DNA from: Glycocaulis profundi
GTDB taxonomy: Bacteria > Pseudomonadota > Alphaproteobacteria > Caulobacterales > Maricaulaceae
Assembly: GCA_007050995.1 (NCBI GenBank)
Contig: VJOU01000002.1
Location: forward strand, 211,501-275,500
DNA length: 64,000 nucleotides
Direction of reading: 5' to 3'
Positions 17,314 through 26,879 of this stretch are shown here, piece by piece. The notes under the pieces are model-generated. The model made no database searches and was not told the DNA's origin. It saw only the letters and a program-made list of their open reading frames with translations. Every line of letters starts with the position of its first letter. The stretch's first letter is position 1. The translations under genes were made by a program, and so were the position numbers.

Positions 17314-18699
17314 TCAAGAATCCGCCGCCGCTCCGGCCTCGGGCGCGGACAGGCTGCGCGGCGTCTCGTCGACCTGCTCGGGCGCGGCGAGCGCCTTGCT
17401 CCCCGCCCCGTTCAGATCGGCCATCTTGCGCGCGCTGACCATGACCCGGCCCTCCAGCGAGGCGACGGCCTTGTTGTAGTTGGTGGTGGCGGACTTCAGC
17501 CCCGAGCCCACCCGGCCCAGATGGTCGGAGAAGGTCGAGAGCCGGTCGTGGATCTCCGCGCCCAGCGCGGCGATCTTCTGGGCGTTGTCCTCCAGCGCCT
17601 GCTGGCGCCAGCCGTAGGACACCGCCTTGGCCAGCGCGAGCAGGGTGGCGGGCGTGACGATGATCACCCCGCCCGCGATGGCGTCGTCGAACAGGGCCGG
17701 ATCCTCGTCCACCGCCGCCGAATAGAAGCTCTCGCCGGGGATGAACAGCGCCACGAAGTCGATCGCCCCGTCCACGGCCTTGGCGTATTCCTTTTTGGCG
17801 AGCTGCTTCATATGCGTGCGCACCTGGGCGGCGTGGCGGCGCAGATGGTTCTTCTTCTCGGTCTCGTCGGCGGCCTCCACCGCGTCGAGGAAGCCCGTCA
17901 GCGCCACCTTGGAATCGATCACGAACCGCCCGCCACCGGGCAGGCGCACCACGAAGTCGGGGCGCAGGGCCGCGCCCTCGCTGTCCCGGGTCTGGTGCTG
18001 GCTGTCATAATCGATGCCCTTGGACAGGCCCGCCAGCTCAAGAATGTTCTCCACCGTGCGCTCGCCCCACTGGCCGCGCGTGGTGGATGAGCGCTGCAGC
18101 GCGTTGACCAGCTTGGAGGTCTCCGCGCGCTGGGTCTCCAGTCCGGCGGTGAGCTGGGCGATCTGCTGGCCCATCTCGCCGCGATGGCCCGCGCGCTCCT
18201 TCTCGATCTGCTCCACCTTGGCCTTGAACTCCTCCAGCCGCTGGCGGATCGGGTCGACCAGGCCCTTCACGCCCGCCTCGCCCTTCTCCTGCTGGACCTT
18301 GAAGGTTTCCGCCGCCCGCTCGAGGAATTTCGTCTGGCTGGTGTCCAGCGCCTCGCCGGCCAGCAGCTTGAATTTCTCGCGCATCTCTTCAGACAGCTTC
18401 GTCAGACTTTCGCGCTCGCGGGCCACGGCGGCGTCCCGCTCGGCCATCTGGCTTTTCAGCGCCGCGCGCTCCTGCTCGGCGTCCGACAGCTTCTCGCGGG
18501 TCCGGGCGAGGTCTTCGCGGAAGGCCTCCGCGCTCGCCGCCCGTCCGTCCGCCATGGCCAGCTTCTGGCGCGCCTCGGCCAGCGCCTCGCGCGCCTCCTC
18601 CGCCCGGCGTCCCGCCTTCGCCGCCATCAGGCCCAGAAGGACCGCCGCGACCAGAGCCGCCGCGCCAAAAACGATGATCGCCAGATTGACAGGATCCAT
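17314..18699 (-). CDS. rmuC: RmuC family protein
   Basis: A 461-residue protein with a single N-terminal membrane helix (about residues 5-27), then a long Ala/Glu/Arg-rich coiled coil to about residue 190. The RmuC nuclease-like domain follows, with SSTTRGQWGERTVENILELA, DFVVRLPGGGRFVIDSKVAL and VDFVALFIPGES. The Asp and Asp-x-Lys within the domain match a PD-(D/E)xK fold. In E. coli RmuC limits inversions at repeats, and recent work links it to tethered DNA cleavage. It lies 22 bases upstream of def on the same strand. Confidence 0.92.
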   Translation of the reverse strand: MDPVNLAIIVFGAAALVAAVLLGLMAAKAGRRAEEAREALAEARQKLAMADGRAASAEAFREDLARTREKLSDAEQERAALKSQMAERDAAVARERESLTKLSEEMREKFKLLAGEALDTSQTKFLERAAETFKVQQEKGEAGVKGLVDPIRQRLEEFKAKVEQIEKERAGHRGEMGQQIAQLTAGLETQRAETSKLVNALQRSSTTRGQWGERTVENILELAGLSKGIDYDSQHQTRDSEGAALRPDFVVRLPGGGRFVIDSKVALTGFLDAVEAADETEKKNHLRRHAAQVRTHMKQLAKKEYAKAVDGAIDFVALFIPGESFYSAAVDEDPALFDDAIAGGVIIVTPATLLALAKAVSYGWRQQALEDNAQKIAALGAEIHDRLSTFSDHLGRVGSGLKSATTNYNKAVASLEGRVMVSARKMADLNGAGSKALAAPEQVDETPRSLSAPEAGAAADS

Positions 18700-18810
18700 G
18701 GAAAAGCGCGCCTCGAAAAACCGGAACTTCCCGTGAACCTACCGGATTCGCCCGCCCGGCGCCCGCTTTGCATCAGTCCTGAGCGGGTCAGGGACGGGGA
18801 GAGACGAACG

Positions 18811-19953
18811 GTGCGTGTCCACACTCTGAAATTCAGCGATCTGACGGCGCGTGACGCCGCGATCTGGAACGGTTTCGCCGCCGCGCGCGGCCCGCTCTCC
18901 AGCCCTTACCTGCGTTTCGAATTCGCACAGGCGGTCGCCTCGGTGCGGGACGATGTCCGTCTTCTGGCCGCCGAGATCGATGGCGAGCCGATCGGCTTCC
19001 TGCCCTTCCACGCGCCCCGCGGCGGCGTCGCCCGCCCCCTGGCCGCGCCCATGAGCGATCATCAGGGCTGGGTGTGCGCGCCCGGCGTGGCGGTGGGCGA
19101 GCGCGAGATGCTGTCCGCGATGGGCGCGGGCGCCTTCGTGTACGAGAACTGGTCCGGCCCTGCCCCGGGCCGCAGCCGCGCCCGGCACGGCTCGGCGGTG
19201 ATGGACCTGTGCGGCGGGTTCGAAACGTGGCGGAACCGCCGCGAGGCCCTTCACCGGGATCATTTCCGCAAGACCGCCCGGCGGCTGAAACGCGCCGAAC
19301 GCGAGCACGGCCCCGCCCGGCTGGTCGTCGGCGACCCCGACGGCGCCTTGATCGACACCCTGCTGGCGTGGAAGAGCGCCCAATACCGCGCCACCGGCAA
19401 GCTGGACCTGTTCGCCATCGACTGGGTGGACGCGCTGGTGCGCGCCTGCGCCGCGCGCTCGTTCGAAGCCGCCGGCTTCGGCGGGCTGGTCTTCTCGCTC
19501 TGGTTCGGCGACCGGCTGGCCGCGGTGGAGACCGGGCTCGCCGCCGACGGCGTCTATCATTCCTGGTTCCCCGCCTATGACCCCGCATTCGCCGCCTGCT
19601 CGCCGGGTCTGCAGCTGCTGGAGATGATCGCGCAGGCCTCGCCGGGGCTGGGAATCGCGCGCATCGATCTGGGCCGCGGCGCGGGGGGCTACAAGGCCTA
19701 TTACACCGACCACGAAATCCCCCTGACCGAGGGCCGCGCGCTGGCCGCCGGGCTGGCCGCGGCGCGCGTGGGCGGGGGCGAAATGGCCGAGGAGCTGGCC
19801 CGGGTCCTGCCCGGCGCGCTCAGCGCCGCGCCCGCCAAGCTGCGCCGCCGCTGGGCCCAGACCGCCGCCTTCGAACCCGCCCTGTCGCGCCGCATCGCGC
19901 TGATGGGCGAGGCGGTGGCCTCCCAGGCCCTGGGCTCGCGCGCGCCAGCCTGA
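18811..19953 (+). CDS. CelD/BcsL-like GNAT acetyltransferase
   Basis: A 380-residue protein of the GNAT superfamily group annotated as cellulose-biosynthesis CelD-like. The first half has LSSPYLRFEFAQAVASVRDD and the cofactor domain lies in the second half (LVFSLWFGDRLAAVETGLAA, SWFPAYDPAFAACSPGLQLL, then IARIDLGRGAGGYKAYY). The GTG at 18811 has GGGGAGAG about 6-13 bases upstream and marks the true start; upstream codons in frame run antisense to rmuC. Such enzymes acylate exopolysaccharide or cell-surface substrates, but no polysaccharide genes lie next to it. Confidence 0.85.
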   Translation: MRVHTLKFSDLTARDAAIWNGFAAARGPLSSPYLRFEFAQAVASVRDDVRLLAAEIDGEPIGFLPFHAPRGGVARPLAAPMSDHQGWVCAPGVAVGEREMLSAMGAGAFVYENWSGPAPGRSRARHGSAVMDLCGGFETWRNRREALHRDHFRKTARRLKRAEREHGPARLVVGDPDGALIDTLLAWKSAQYRATGKLDLFAIDWVDALVRACAARSFEAAGFGGLVFSLWFGDRLAAVETGLAADGVYHSWFPAYDPAFAACSPGLQLLEMIAQASPGLGIARIDLGRGAGGYKAYYTDHEIPLTEGRALAAGLAAARVGGGEMAEELARVLPGALSAAPAKLRRRWAQTAAFEPALSRRIALMGEAVASQALGSRAPA

Positions 19954-20003
19954 GCGCTTTCACTGACGGCGAATTGAACCGAAACGGCCGCTTTTCCATT
20001 CCC

Positions 20004-20026
20004 TTGGCGAGCCGCGTCCCTATCTT
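20004..20026 (+). promoter_or_regulatory. Candidate promoter of the sugar dehydrogenase gene
   Basis: TTGGCG at 20004-20009 and CTATCTT at 20020-20026 resemble the Caulobacter housekeeping pattern TTGaCgS with 10-14 bases then GCTANAWC. It lies about 40 bases upstream of the ATG. The match is partial. Confidence 0.3.
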
Positions 20027-20062
20027 GGGGCGCAGCGACCCGTTTTCAGAATGGAGATGTCC

Positions 20063-21202
20063 ATGACCCGCATCCTCGCCGCGACCGCCCTCGCGGCCGT
20101 CCTCGCCGCGCCCGCCCTCGCCCAGACCTACGAGACCGAGCAGGCGGACTTCACCGTCGAGACCGTCGCCGAGGGGCTGGACTTCCCCTGGTCGATCAGC
20201 TTCCTGCCCGATGGCGAGATGCTGGTGACCGAGCGCGACGGCGGCGCGAACGGCCTGCGCGTCATCGACGCGGACGGCAATCTTCGCGACGAGCCGGTGA
20301 CGGGCATCCCCGACGAGGTGGTGGTCAACCGCCAGGGCGGCCTGTTCGACGCCATCCCCCACCCCGACTTCGCCGACAACCGGCTGGTCTACGTCTCCTA
20401 CGCGCAGGGGACCGAGGAAGCCTCGCGCACCGCGATGATCCGCGGGCGCCTGAACGAGGACCTGACCGAGCTCGAAGAGGTCGAGGAGGTCTTCCGGGTC
20501 AATTTCGACATCGCCACCAACCGCCACCATGGCGGCAAGATCCTGTTCGACACCGACGGCTATCTCTGGCTCTCGCTGGGCGATGGCGGGGATCATTCCG
20601 ACGAAGCCCAGGACCCGACCAACCATATCGGGGCCCTGATCCGCCTCAATGACGACGGCACCATTCCCTCCGACAACCCGTTCGCGGACGGCGAGGGCGG
20701 CGCGCCCGAAGTCTGGAGCTATGGCCACCGCAACATCCAGGGCCTCGACCAGCATCCGGTCACCGGCACGATCTGGTCGAACGAGCACGGCCCGCGCGGC
20801 GGCGACGAGATCAACATCCACACCGAGAGCGGCCTGAACTACGGCTGGCCGGAGATCACTTACGGCATCGAGTATGACGGCTCGATCATCACCGAGGAGC
20901 GCGAGCGCGACGGCATGGAGCAGCCGATCTGGTACTGGACGCCCTCAATCGCCGCCTCGGGCATGGCCTTCTACACCGGCGACGCCTTCCCCCACTGGGA
21001 GAATGACGTGTTCATCGGCGCGCTGGCGGGCATGCACGTGGTGCGCATGGAGACCGACGGCGACCGCGTGATCGGCCGCGAGCGTCTGCTCGAAGACCTC
21101 GAACAGCGCATCCGCGACGTCCGCGTCGGCCCGGACGGCCATGTCTACGTCCTGACCGACGACTATGAAGGCCAGGTTCTCCGCCTCGTCCCGGCGGAGT
21201 AA
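20063..21202 (+). CDS. PQQ-dependent aldose sugar dehydrogenase, secreted
   Basis: A 379-residue periplasmic protein with a signal peptide ending at APALAQ (about residue 21). It folds as a six-bladed propeller of the soluble glucose/aldose dehydrogenase family (YliI-like). Family motifs are GLDFPWSISFLPDGEMLVTE, TNRHHGGKILFDTDGYLW, LSLGDGGDH, YGHRNIQGLDQHP, WSNEHGPRGGDEIN and NYGWPEITYG. The His in RHHGG and the Arg in YGHRN are the expected catalytic and PQQ-contact residues. GGAG six bases before the ATG at 20063 decides the start over two upstream ATGs. It would oxidise sugars and pass electrons to the respiratory chain. It is a single gene with its own terminator. Confidence 0.92.
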   Translation: MTRILAATALAAVLAAPALAQTYETEQADFTVETVAEGLDFPWSISFLPDGEMLVTERDGGANGLRVIDADGNLRDEPVTGIPDEVVVNRQGGLFDAIPHPDFADNRLVYVSYAQGTEEASRTAMIRGRLNEDLTELEEVEEVFRVNFDIATNRHHGGKILFDTDGYLWLSLGDGGDHSDEAQDPTNHIGALIRLNDDGTIPSDNPFADGEGGAPEVWSYGHRNIQGLDQHPVTGTIWSNEHGPRGGDEINIHTESGLNYGWPEITYGIEYDGSIITEERERDGMEQPIWYWTPSIAASGMAFYTGDAFPHWENDVFIGALAGMHVVRMETDGDRVIGRERLLEDLEQRIRDVRVGPDGHVYVLTDDYEGQVLRLVPAE

Positions 21203-21220
21203 GGCTCAGCCCGGCTGAAG

Positions 21221-21254
21221 AAAAAGCCCGGCGGGAGACCGCCGGGCTTTTTTT
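21221..21254. terminator. Strong bidirectional terminator
   Basis: The stem GCCCGGCGG with CCGCCGGGC and a 4-base GAGA loop is flanked by five A residues on one side and seven T residues on the other. It sits between the sugar dehydrogenase (+) and the esterase (-). Confidence 0.9.
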
Positions 21255-21289
21255 GTTTCAGGTCCGCGCCGCCTCGCCGTTTCCTCCCC

Positions 21290-22294
21290 CTACCCCAGCG
21301 CCCGCGCCAGCACGGGCAGCGCCTCGTCCAGCCGGTAGTCCAGCCCCGAGTGATTGTCGGGAAACTCCTGATAGACGTGGTCCACGCCCAGCTCGTCGAG
21401 CCGCCGGTGCATGCGCCGCGCGCCGTAGAGCAGGTTGTATTGATCCACCGTGCCGCAGTCGATGAACAGCGCTTTCAGGCGTTTCAGCCCCGCCCCGTGG
21501 CTCTCCACCAGGGTCAGCGGGTCCCATTTGATCCACTCGATCCAGCGCTCCTCGATCCACTCGCAGGTGTCGAGCGTGACCGGCAGTCGGATGCCCAGAT
21601 GCCCGTCCGGGTCGGGGTCGTAGGTCGCCCCCATGGCCAGGATCATCAGGGCGTGGATGTCCTCGCCCTTGGGTTTGTTCGCCGCCTCGAACTGCGTGAT
21701 GAAGCCTTCGACGGACCCGTGCCGGTCGATGGCCCTGAGCGCGATGGGAAAGTCCGCGGCGAACATCAGCTCGAAGCCCATGTCACCGGACAGACACGCC
21801 GCCCCGGCCCAGTAATCGGGCCGCAGCAGGGCATGGACCATCGCGCCATACCCGCCCGAGCTCTTGCCGAACAGGCCGCGCCGCCCCTCGCCGCCGCAGC
21901 CGAAACGCGCTTCCACGGCAGGAACGAACTCCTCGATCAGCGCGTCCATCCACCGGCCCATCGCCACCGAGTTGATGTACTGGTTGCCGCCCAGCCGGGT
22001 GAAGCCGTCCGGCATCGCCACCACCGCCGGCGCCATCGCGCCCGTCGCGATCAGCCGGTCCAGGCGTTCAGGCAGGTTCTCGCCGAAATTCTTCCAGCCG
22101 GAGTGCCCGATCCCGCTGCCGGTGAACCCGGCCAGATCGACCAGCAGAGGCAGCTCCGCCCCGTCATGGCCGTGGGGCACGTAAACATCGACCGCCCGCC
22201 GCCCCGGATCGCCCAGCATGTTCGCCGCGGCGTGCGCGGAATCCACCTCGATGCGGGTCACGATCCCGCGCGGCGTGTCGTGCGATTTCAGCAT
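21290..22294 (-). CDS. Alpha/beta hydrolase of the enterochelin esterase/esterase D group
   Basis: A 334-residue cytosolic alpha/beta hydrolase. The nucleophile elbow is GLFGKSSGGYGAM (about residues 141-153). An oxyanion-side run VDLAGFTGSG and the late acid/His region FIDCGTVDQYNLLYGARR and FPDNHSGLDYR (His near residue 317) complete the triad. The fold and YQEFPDNHSGLDYRL ending match the putative esterase D family of enterochelin esterase-like proteins. No siderophore genes lie nearby, so the substrate is unknown. GAGG seven bases upstream supports the ATG at 22294. Confidence 0.82.
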   Translation of the reverse strand: MLKSHDTPRGIVTRIEVDSAHAAANMLGDPGRRAVDVYVPHGHDGAELPLLVDLAGFTGSGIGHSGWKNFGENLPERLDRLIATGAMAPAVVAMPDGFTRLGGNQYINSVAMGRWMDALIEEFVPAVEARFGCGGEGRRGLFGKSSGGYGAMVHALLRPDYWAGAACLSGDMGFELMFAADFPIALRAIDRHGSVEGFITQFEAANKPKGEDIHALMILAMGATYDPDPDGHLGIRLPVTLDTCEWIEERWIEWIKWDPLTLVESHGAGLKRLKALFIDCGTVDQYNLLYGARRMHRRLDELGVDHVYQEFPDNHSGLDYRLDEALPVLARALG

Positions 22295-22404
22295 GAAAAG
22301 CCTCGTCTGGTTCTCAAGCGCGCCAGCCTAGCGGCGGCAGACATGGCCGCAAGACAATCGCTGAATTCGCAGGCAAGCCGGACCATGACGGTGGAAAGGA
22401 GCCC

Positions 22405-22566
22405 ATCCCCGGCGGCGCAGCCGCCGCAAGCGCGAACGCGCGCCCGCAGCGAAGCGAGGATACCGAGAGAAAAACGGCGGCACAGCCGCCGCAAGGCCGA
22501 CCGGCCGCCCGCGCCCGTGCGCGGAACCGACCGAGCGGAGCGAGGAAGGACAGGAAAAAAATAAAC
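22405..22566. repeat. Dispersed intergenic repeat, copy B, in a 273-base gap
   Basis: The gap between the esterase start and the recR stop has no plausible gene. It holds a motif order shared with 15811-15900, plus two near-identical self-pairing units of about 21 bases. The first is CGGCGGCGCAGCCGCCGCAA at 22410-22429 and the second, starting CGGCGGCACAGCCGCCGCAA, is at 22475-22494. Seven A residues at 22554-22560 would read as a T-run after recR, but no stable stem directly precedes them. Confidence 0.45.
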
Positions 22567-22567
22567 C

Positions 22568-23161
22568 CTAGCGCCTCGACCGGAAGGCCGCGGCCAGCGT
22601 CCCGTCGTCGAGATAATCGAGCTCGCCGCCCACAGGCACGCCGCGGGCCAGCGAGGTGATCTCCACCGCCGCCCCGGCCAGCCGGTCGGACACGAAATGG
22701 GCGGTGGTCTGCCCGTCCACGGTGGCGTTCAGCGCCAGGATGATCTCGGTGGTCTCGTCGCGCCCGGCCCGCTCGACGAGCTTGGCCACGTTCAGCTCGT
22801 CCGGCCCCACCCCGTCCAGCGCGCTCAGAACCCCGCCCAGCACGTGATAGCGGCCCTTGAACGCGCCCGCCCGCTCGAGCGCCCACAGATCGCCCACCGT
22901 CTCGACCACGCAGATCACGCCCGGATCCCGGCGCGGGTCGGCGCACACCGCGCACGGGTCGGACGTGTCCAGATTGCCGCATTCCGAGCACGCCTTGATC
23001 TTGCCCGCCGCCTCGGTCAAGGCATCGGCCAGCGGCTCCATCAGCGCCTCGCGCTTCTTGAGAAGATGCAGCACCGCCCGCCGCGCCGAACGCGGCCCCA
23101 GCCCGGGCAGCTTGGCCAGCATCTGCACCAGCCGCTCGATCTCAGGCCCCGCCGCGCTCAT
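22568..23161 (-). CDS. recR: Recombination mediator protein RecR
   Basis: A 197-residue protein, standard RecR length. The N-terminal helix-hairpin-helix is [20 protein letters not shown]. The C4 zinc finger uses Cys58, Cys61, Cys70 and Cys73. The Toprim domain follows, with [17 protein letters not shown], and the conserved C-terminus [19 protein letters not shown]. With RecF and RecO it loads RecA at gaps. In most alphaproteobacteria it follows dnaX and ybaB in one operon. Here a 3.5-kb restriction-modification gene on the other strand separates it from them, so it needs its own promoter, which would lie in or before 23162-23324. Confidence 0.96.
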   Translation of the reverse strand: MSAAGPEIERLVQMLAKLPGLGPRSARRAVLHLLKKREALMEPLADALTEAAGKIKACSECGNLDTSDPCAVCADPRRDPGVICVVETVGDLWALERAGAFKGRYHVLGGVLSALDGVGPDELNVAKLVERAGRDETTEIILALNATVDGQTTAHFVSDRLAGAAVEITSLARGVPVGGELDYLDDGTLAAAFRSRR

Positions 23162-23324
23162 CGCCCCGTCCGTGTCAGAGAATCCATCGCCCGACCCTAG
23201 CCGAGCCCCAGAGCGCCGCACAGCCCGCCCCGGCGCCCGCCGTCATCCCCTGAGCACGCGCAGATTGAAGCCCGCGCCGGGCGCCGCTAGCGTGTCGCGC
23301 AAACCGGGGGACGAGGGACATGTC

Positions 23325-26300
23325 ATGAGCGACGGCGGGGCGGATGTCGATGCCTTCATCGCGCGCTGGAAGGAATCCGGCGGCGGCGAGCTGGCCAACA
23401 CCCAGACCTTCCTGAACGAGCTGTGCGATCTCATCGGCGTTGACCGCCCCGATCCGTCGCGGGAGGAAACGGCGCTCAACGACTATGTCTTTGAACGTCA
23501 GGTCACGCGCCTGCATGACGATGGCAGCCAGTCGAGCCGCCGGATTGATCTGTACAGGCGCGGATGCTTCGTGCTGGAGGCCAAGCAGGGGTCATCGGGC
23601 ACGGGAAACCGCAAGGCCAGCCCCGCGCAGGTGGACATGTTCGGCGCCGAGGCGGGCAAGGCCCGCTCCGGCACGGCCCGGCGCGGCACCGATGGCTGGA
23701 TCACCGCCATGCAGCGCGCGCGGGGGCAGGCGGAGCGCTATGCCAAGGATCTGCCGCGCGAGCATGGCTGGCCGCCTTTCCTGATCGTGGCCGACATCGG
23801 CTATTGCTTCGAGCTCTATGCCGACTTCTCCGGGCAGGGAAAGGCGTATGAGCAATTCCCCGACCGGCGCGGCTTCCGCATCCTGCTGGATGATTTGCGA
23901 AAGCCGGATGTCCGCGAACGGCTGAAAGCCGTCTGGACCGATCCGCACAGCATCGATCCGGCCAGAAAGACCGCGGAAGTCACCAAGGACATCGCCGGCC
24001 GGCTCGCCATCGTGGCCCGCCAGCTGGAGAAAACCCACGAGGCCGAGACGGTCGCGCTCTTCCTGATGCGCTGCCTGTTCACCATGTTCGCCGAGGACGT
24101 CAGCCTGCTGCCGAAAGACTCCTTCACCAGATTGCTGGCCGACCTGAAGGGCCAGCCCGCCAAGGCGCATATCGCTTTGGAGGCGCTGTGGCGGGAGATG
24201 AACACCGGCGCCGACCTGTCCGGCTGGCTGCGCGAACCGATCCGGCGCTTCAATGGCGGCCTGTTCAAGGATGCGCGCGCCCTGCCCCTGTCGCCGGAAA
24301 TGCTGTCAGAGCTCTACATCGCGGCGAAGCAGGACTGGACGCAGGTTGAACCGGCCATTTTCGGCACGCTGCTCGAGCAGGCGCTGGACAAGCGTGAACG
24401 CCACCGGCTGGGCGCCCACTATACGCCGCGCGCCTATGTCGACCGCCTGATCACCCCGTCCCTGATGGAGCCCCTGCGCGAAGACTGGGCGGCCGTGCGC
24501 GCCGAGGTGCAGGGTTTTCTGGACGCGGACCGCAAGGAAAAGGCGCTCGAACGCCTGCGCGCCTTCCACGCCCGCCTGTGCGAAGTTCGGGTGCTGGACC
24601 CCGCCTGCGGCACCGGCAATTTCCTCTATGTCGCCATGGAGCGGATGAAGCGCCTCGAAGGCGAGGTGGTGGACATGATCGTGGAGCTGGGCGGGCGCGC
24701 GCGCGCCGAGTATCGCGACCATTCCATCGACCCGCACCAGTTTCTGGGGCTGGAGATCAATCCGCGCGCGGCGGCCATCGCCGAGCTGGTGCTGTGGATC
24801 GGCTATATCCAGTGGCAGGTGAAATCAGGCGGGATCGACTTCGTCTACGACCCGGTCCTGCGTGATTTTCACAATATCGAATGCCGTGACGCGCTTCTGG
24901 ACCATGGCGAACCCGCGCTGCGCCGGGACGAGGACGGCAAACCTGTCACGCGCTGGGACGGGATCAGCTTCAAGGATCACCCGGTAACGGCCGAACGCGT
25001 GCCGGACGAGGCGGCGCGCGTGGAGATACTCGATTATCCGAAAGCCAAGGCCACAAGCTGGCCGAAGGCCGAATTCATCATCGGAAACCCGCCTTTCATC
25101 GGCGGCAAGGATCTGCGCGCCGCGCTGGGGGATGGCTATGCCGAGGCCCTGTGGCGCGCCTATCCCCACATGCCGCGCTCGGCGGATTTCGTGATGTACT
25201 GGTGGGGCAAGGCGGCGGACCTGACGGCGAAGGCCGCCAAGGCCAAGGCGAAGACGCCGCGGCGTTTCGGCTTCATCACCACCAATTCGCTGCGCCAGAC
25301 TTTCAACCGGCGCGTGGTGGAGGCCGCGCTGTCCGGCAAGCCGCCACTCTCGATTCTCTACGCCATCCCGGACCATCCCTGGATGAAGTCAGCGGACAAG
25401 GCCGCGGTGCGCATCGCCATGACGGTGGCCGCGCCAGGCGAGGAGCGCGAAGGCGTGCTGGCCGAAGTGGTGCGCGAGGCAGAGCTCAACACCGATGCGC
25501 CGCAGGTGGAGCTGCGCCAGCGCACCGGCCTCATCCGCCCGACGATACGGTTGGGCGCGGCGGTCAGCTCGGCTGTGCCGCTGAAATCGAATGAGGGGCT
25601 ATGCAGTCCGGGTGTGAAGCTTCATGGCTCTGGCTTCATCGTGACGCCTGCCGAGGCGGAGAAGCTGGGCCTTGGGAGCGACCTGGCGGTCGCCGATGTG
25701 ATCAAGCCCTATCGCAATGGCCGCGATATCAATCAGAAGCCGCGCGGGGTGATGGTTATCGACCTCTTTGGCCTGACGGCAGACGAGGTGCGCGACCGCT
25801 ATCCGGCGATTTATCAGCATGTCTTGGAGAACGTGAAACCGGAACGCGATCTCAACCGTCGCGAAAGTTACAAAAAGAACTGGTGGATTTTTGGCGAGCC
25901 GCGCAATCAGTTGAGGCCTGCATTGAAGGGCCTTCAGCGAACCTTCGTAACAACAGAAACAGCAAAGCACCGCATTTTCGATGCGGTGCCGGGTGGCACG
26001 CTTCCCGATAACAAGTTGATCTGTTTTGCGCTTCGCGAGGGGCGATTTCTGGCAATCCTCCACAGCCAGATTCACTTTCATTGGTACAAAGCCAACTCTG
26101 CAAAGATCGGCATGTATGAGGGTGATGCGGTCTACGTGAAGTCCAACTGCTTCGATCCCTTCCCCTTCCCGGACCTTGAGGGCAAGCCGGAACTGAAAGC
26201 CCGTCTCGATGCGCTGGGCGAGCGGCTGGATGCCTTCCGCAAGGAGCGGCTGGAAGCCCATGACTTTCTGACCATGACCAGGCTCTACAACGTGCTGGAG

Positions 26301-26852
26301 CGGGTGCGCGCGCTGGAAGCGGGCAAGGAAGGCGAGCCGCCCCTGACCGATGCCGAGCGGGACATCTACGATGCCGGTCTGGTCGGGGTGCTCAAAGACA
26401 TTCACGACCAGATCGATGCGGCGGTGGCCGAGGCCTATGGCTGGCCGGCGGACCTTGAAGAGGAAGAGATACTCTCCCGCCTTGTCGCGCTGAACCATGA
26501 ACGCGCCGCCGAAGAGGCGCGCGGGATCGTCCGCTGGCTGCGCCCCGAGTTCCAGAACCCGGACGGGCAGCAGGCGCGGGCCGCCGTCGAGCAGTCCGAG
26601 CTCGAGGTTGGCGTCGCCGCGCCCGAGCCCTCCGGCCCCCGCCTGCCCCAGGAGCAAGGGGAGCTGGCCCGTTCGGTGCGCGCGCTCGTTGCCGCCGCCC
26701 CCACGCCGCTGTCCGCGCGCGAGATCGCCAGCCGGTTCGCAGGCAGGAACACAAAGGCCAAGATCGGCAGGGTGGACGGCATGCTCTCCATCCTCGCCGC
26801 CATCGGTCAGGCCGAAAGCACCGAAGACGGTCGCTGGTTCGCAGGGCAGTGA
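23325..26852 (+). CDS. Single-chain type II (MmeI-like) restriction-modification enzyme
   Basis: A 1175-residue protein. The N-terminus has a PD-(D/E)xK nuclease-like signature, SRRIDLYRRGCFVLEAKQG, with Asp75, Glu85 and Lys87. The N6-adenine methyltransferase core has motif I VLDPACGTGNFLYVA (from residue 423), DPHQFLGLEINPRAAAIAEL, and motif IV IIGNPPFIGGK (NPPF 588-591). A target-recognition region follows (about residues 756-945) with FDPFPFPDLEGK at its end. A helical C-terminus carries a winged-helix-like tail (PLSAREIASRFAG). This order fits MmeI-type enzymes that cut and methylate with one polypeptide; a methylation-only role is possible. GAGG eight bases upstream sets the start. It sits between ybaB and recR on the opposite strand, and its recognition segment is visibly lower in GC. 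Confidence 0.9.
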   Translation: MSDGGADVDAFIARWKESGGGELANTQTFLNELCDLIGVDRPDPSREETALNDYVFERQVTRLHDDGSQSSRRIDLYRRGCFVLEAKQGSSGTGNRKASPAQVDMFGAEAGKARSGTARRGTDGWITAMQRARGQAERYAKDLPREHGWPPFLIVADIGYCFELYADFSGQGKAYEQFPDRRGFRILLDDLRKPDVRERLKAVWTDPHSIDPARKTAEVTKDIAGRLAIVARQLEKTHEAETVALFLMRCLFTMFAEDVSLLPKDSFTRLLADLKGQPAKAHIALEALWREMNTGADLSGWLREPIRRFNGGLFKDARALPLSPEMLSELYIAAKQDWTQVEPAIFGTLLEQALDKRERHRLGAHYTPRAYVDRLITPSLMEPLREDWAAVRAEVQGFLDADRKEKALERLRAFHARLCEVRVLDPACGTGNFLYVAMERMKRLEGEVVDMIVELGGRARAEYRDHSIDPHQFLGLEINPRAAAIAELVLWIGYIQWQVKSGGIDFVYDPVLRDFHNIECRDALLDHGEPALRRDEDGKPVTRWDGISFKDHPVTAERVPDEAARVEILDYPKAKATSWPKAEFIIGNPPFIGGKDLRAALGDGYAEALWRAYPHMPRSADFVMYWWGKAADLTAKAAKAKAKTPRRFGFITTNSLRQTFNRRVVEAALSGKPPLSILYAIPDHPWMKSADKAAVRIAMTVAAPGEEREGVLAEVVREAELNTDAPQVELRQRTGLIRPTIRLGAAVSSAVPLKSNEGLCSPGVKLHGSGFIVTPAEAEKLGLGSDLAVADVIKPYRNGRDINQKPRGVMVIDLFGLTADEVRDRYPAIYQHVLENVKPERDLNRRESYKKNWWIFGEPRNQLRPALKGLQRTFVTTETAKHRIFDAVPGGTLPDNKLICFALREGRFLAILHSQIHFHWYKANSAKIGMYEGDAVYVKSNCFDPFPFPDLEGKPELKARLDALGERLDAFRKERLEAHDFLTMTRLYNVLERVRALEAGKEGEPPLTDAERDIYDAGLVGVLKDIHDQIDAAVAEAYGWPADLEEEEILSRLVALNHERAAEEARGIVRWLRPEFQNPDGQQARAAVEQSELEVGVAAPEPSGPRLPQEQGELARSVRALVAAAPTPLSAREIASRFAGRNTKAKIGRVDGMLSILAAIGQAESTEDGRWFAGQ

Positions 26853-26879
26853 GGCCGCCGCCGGCCCTTCAAAAACCCC

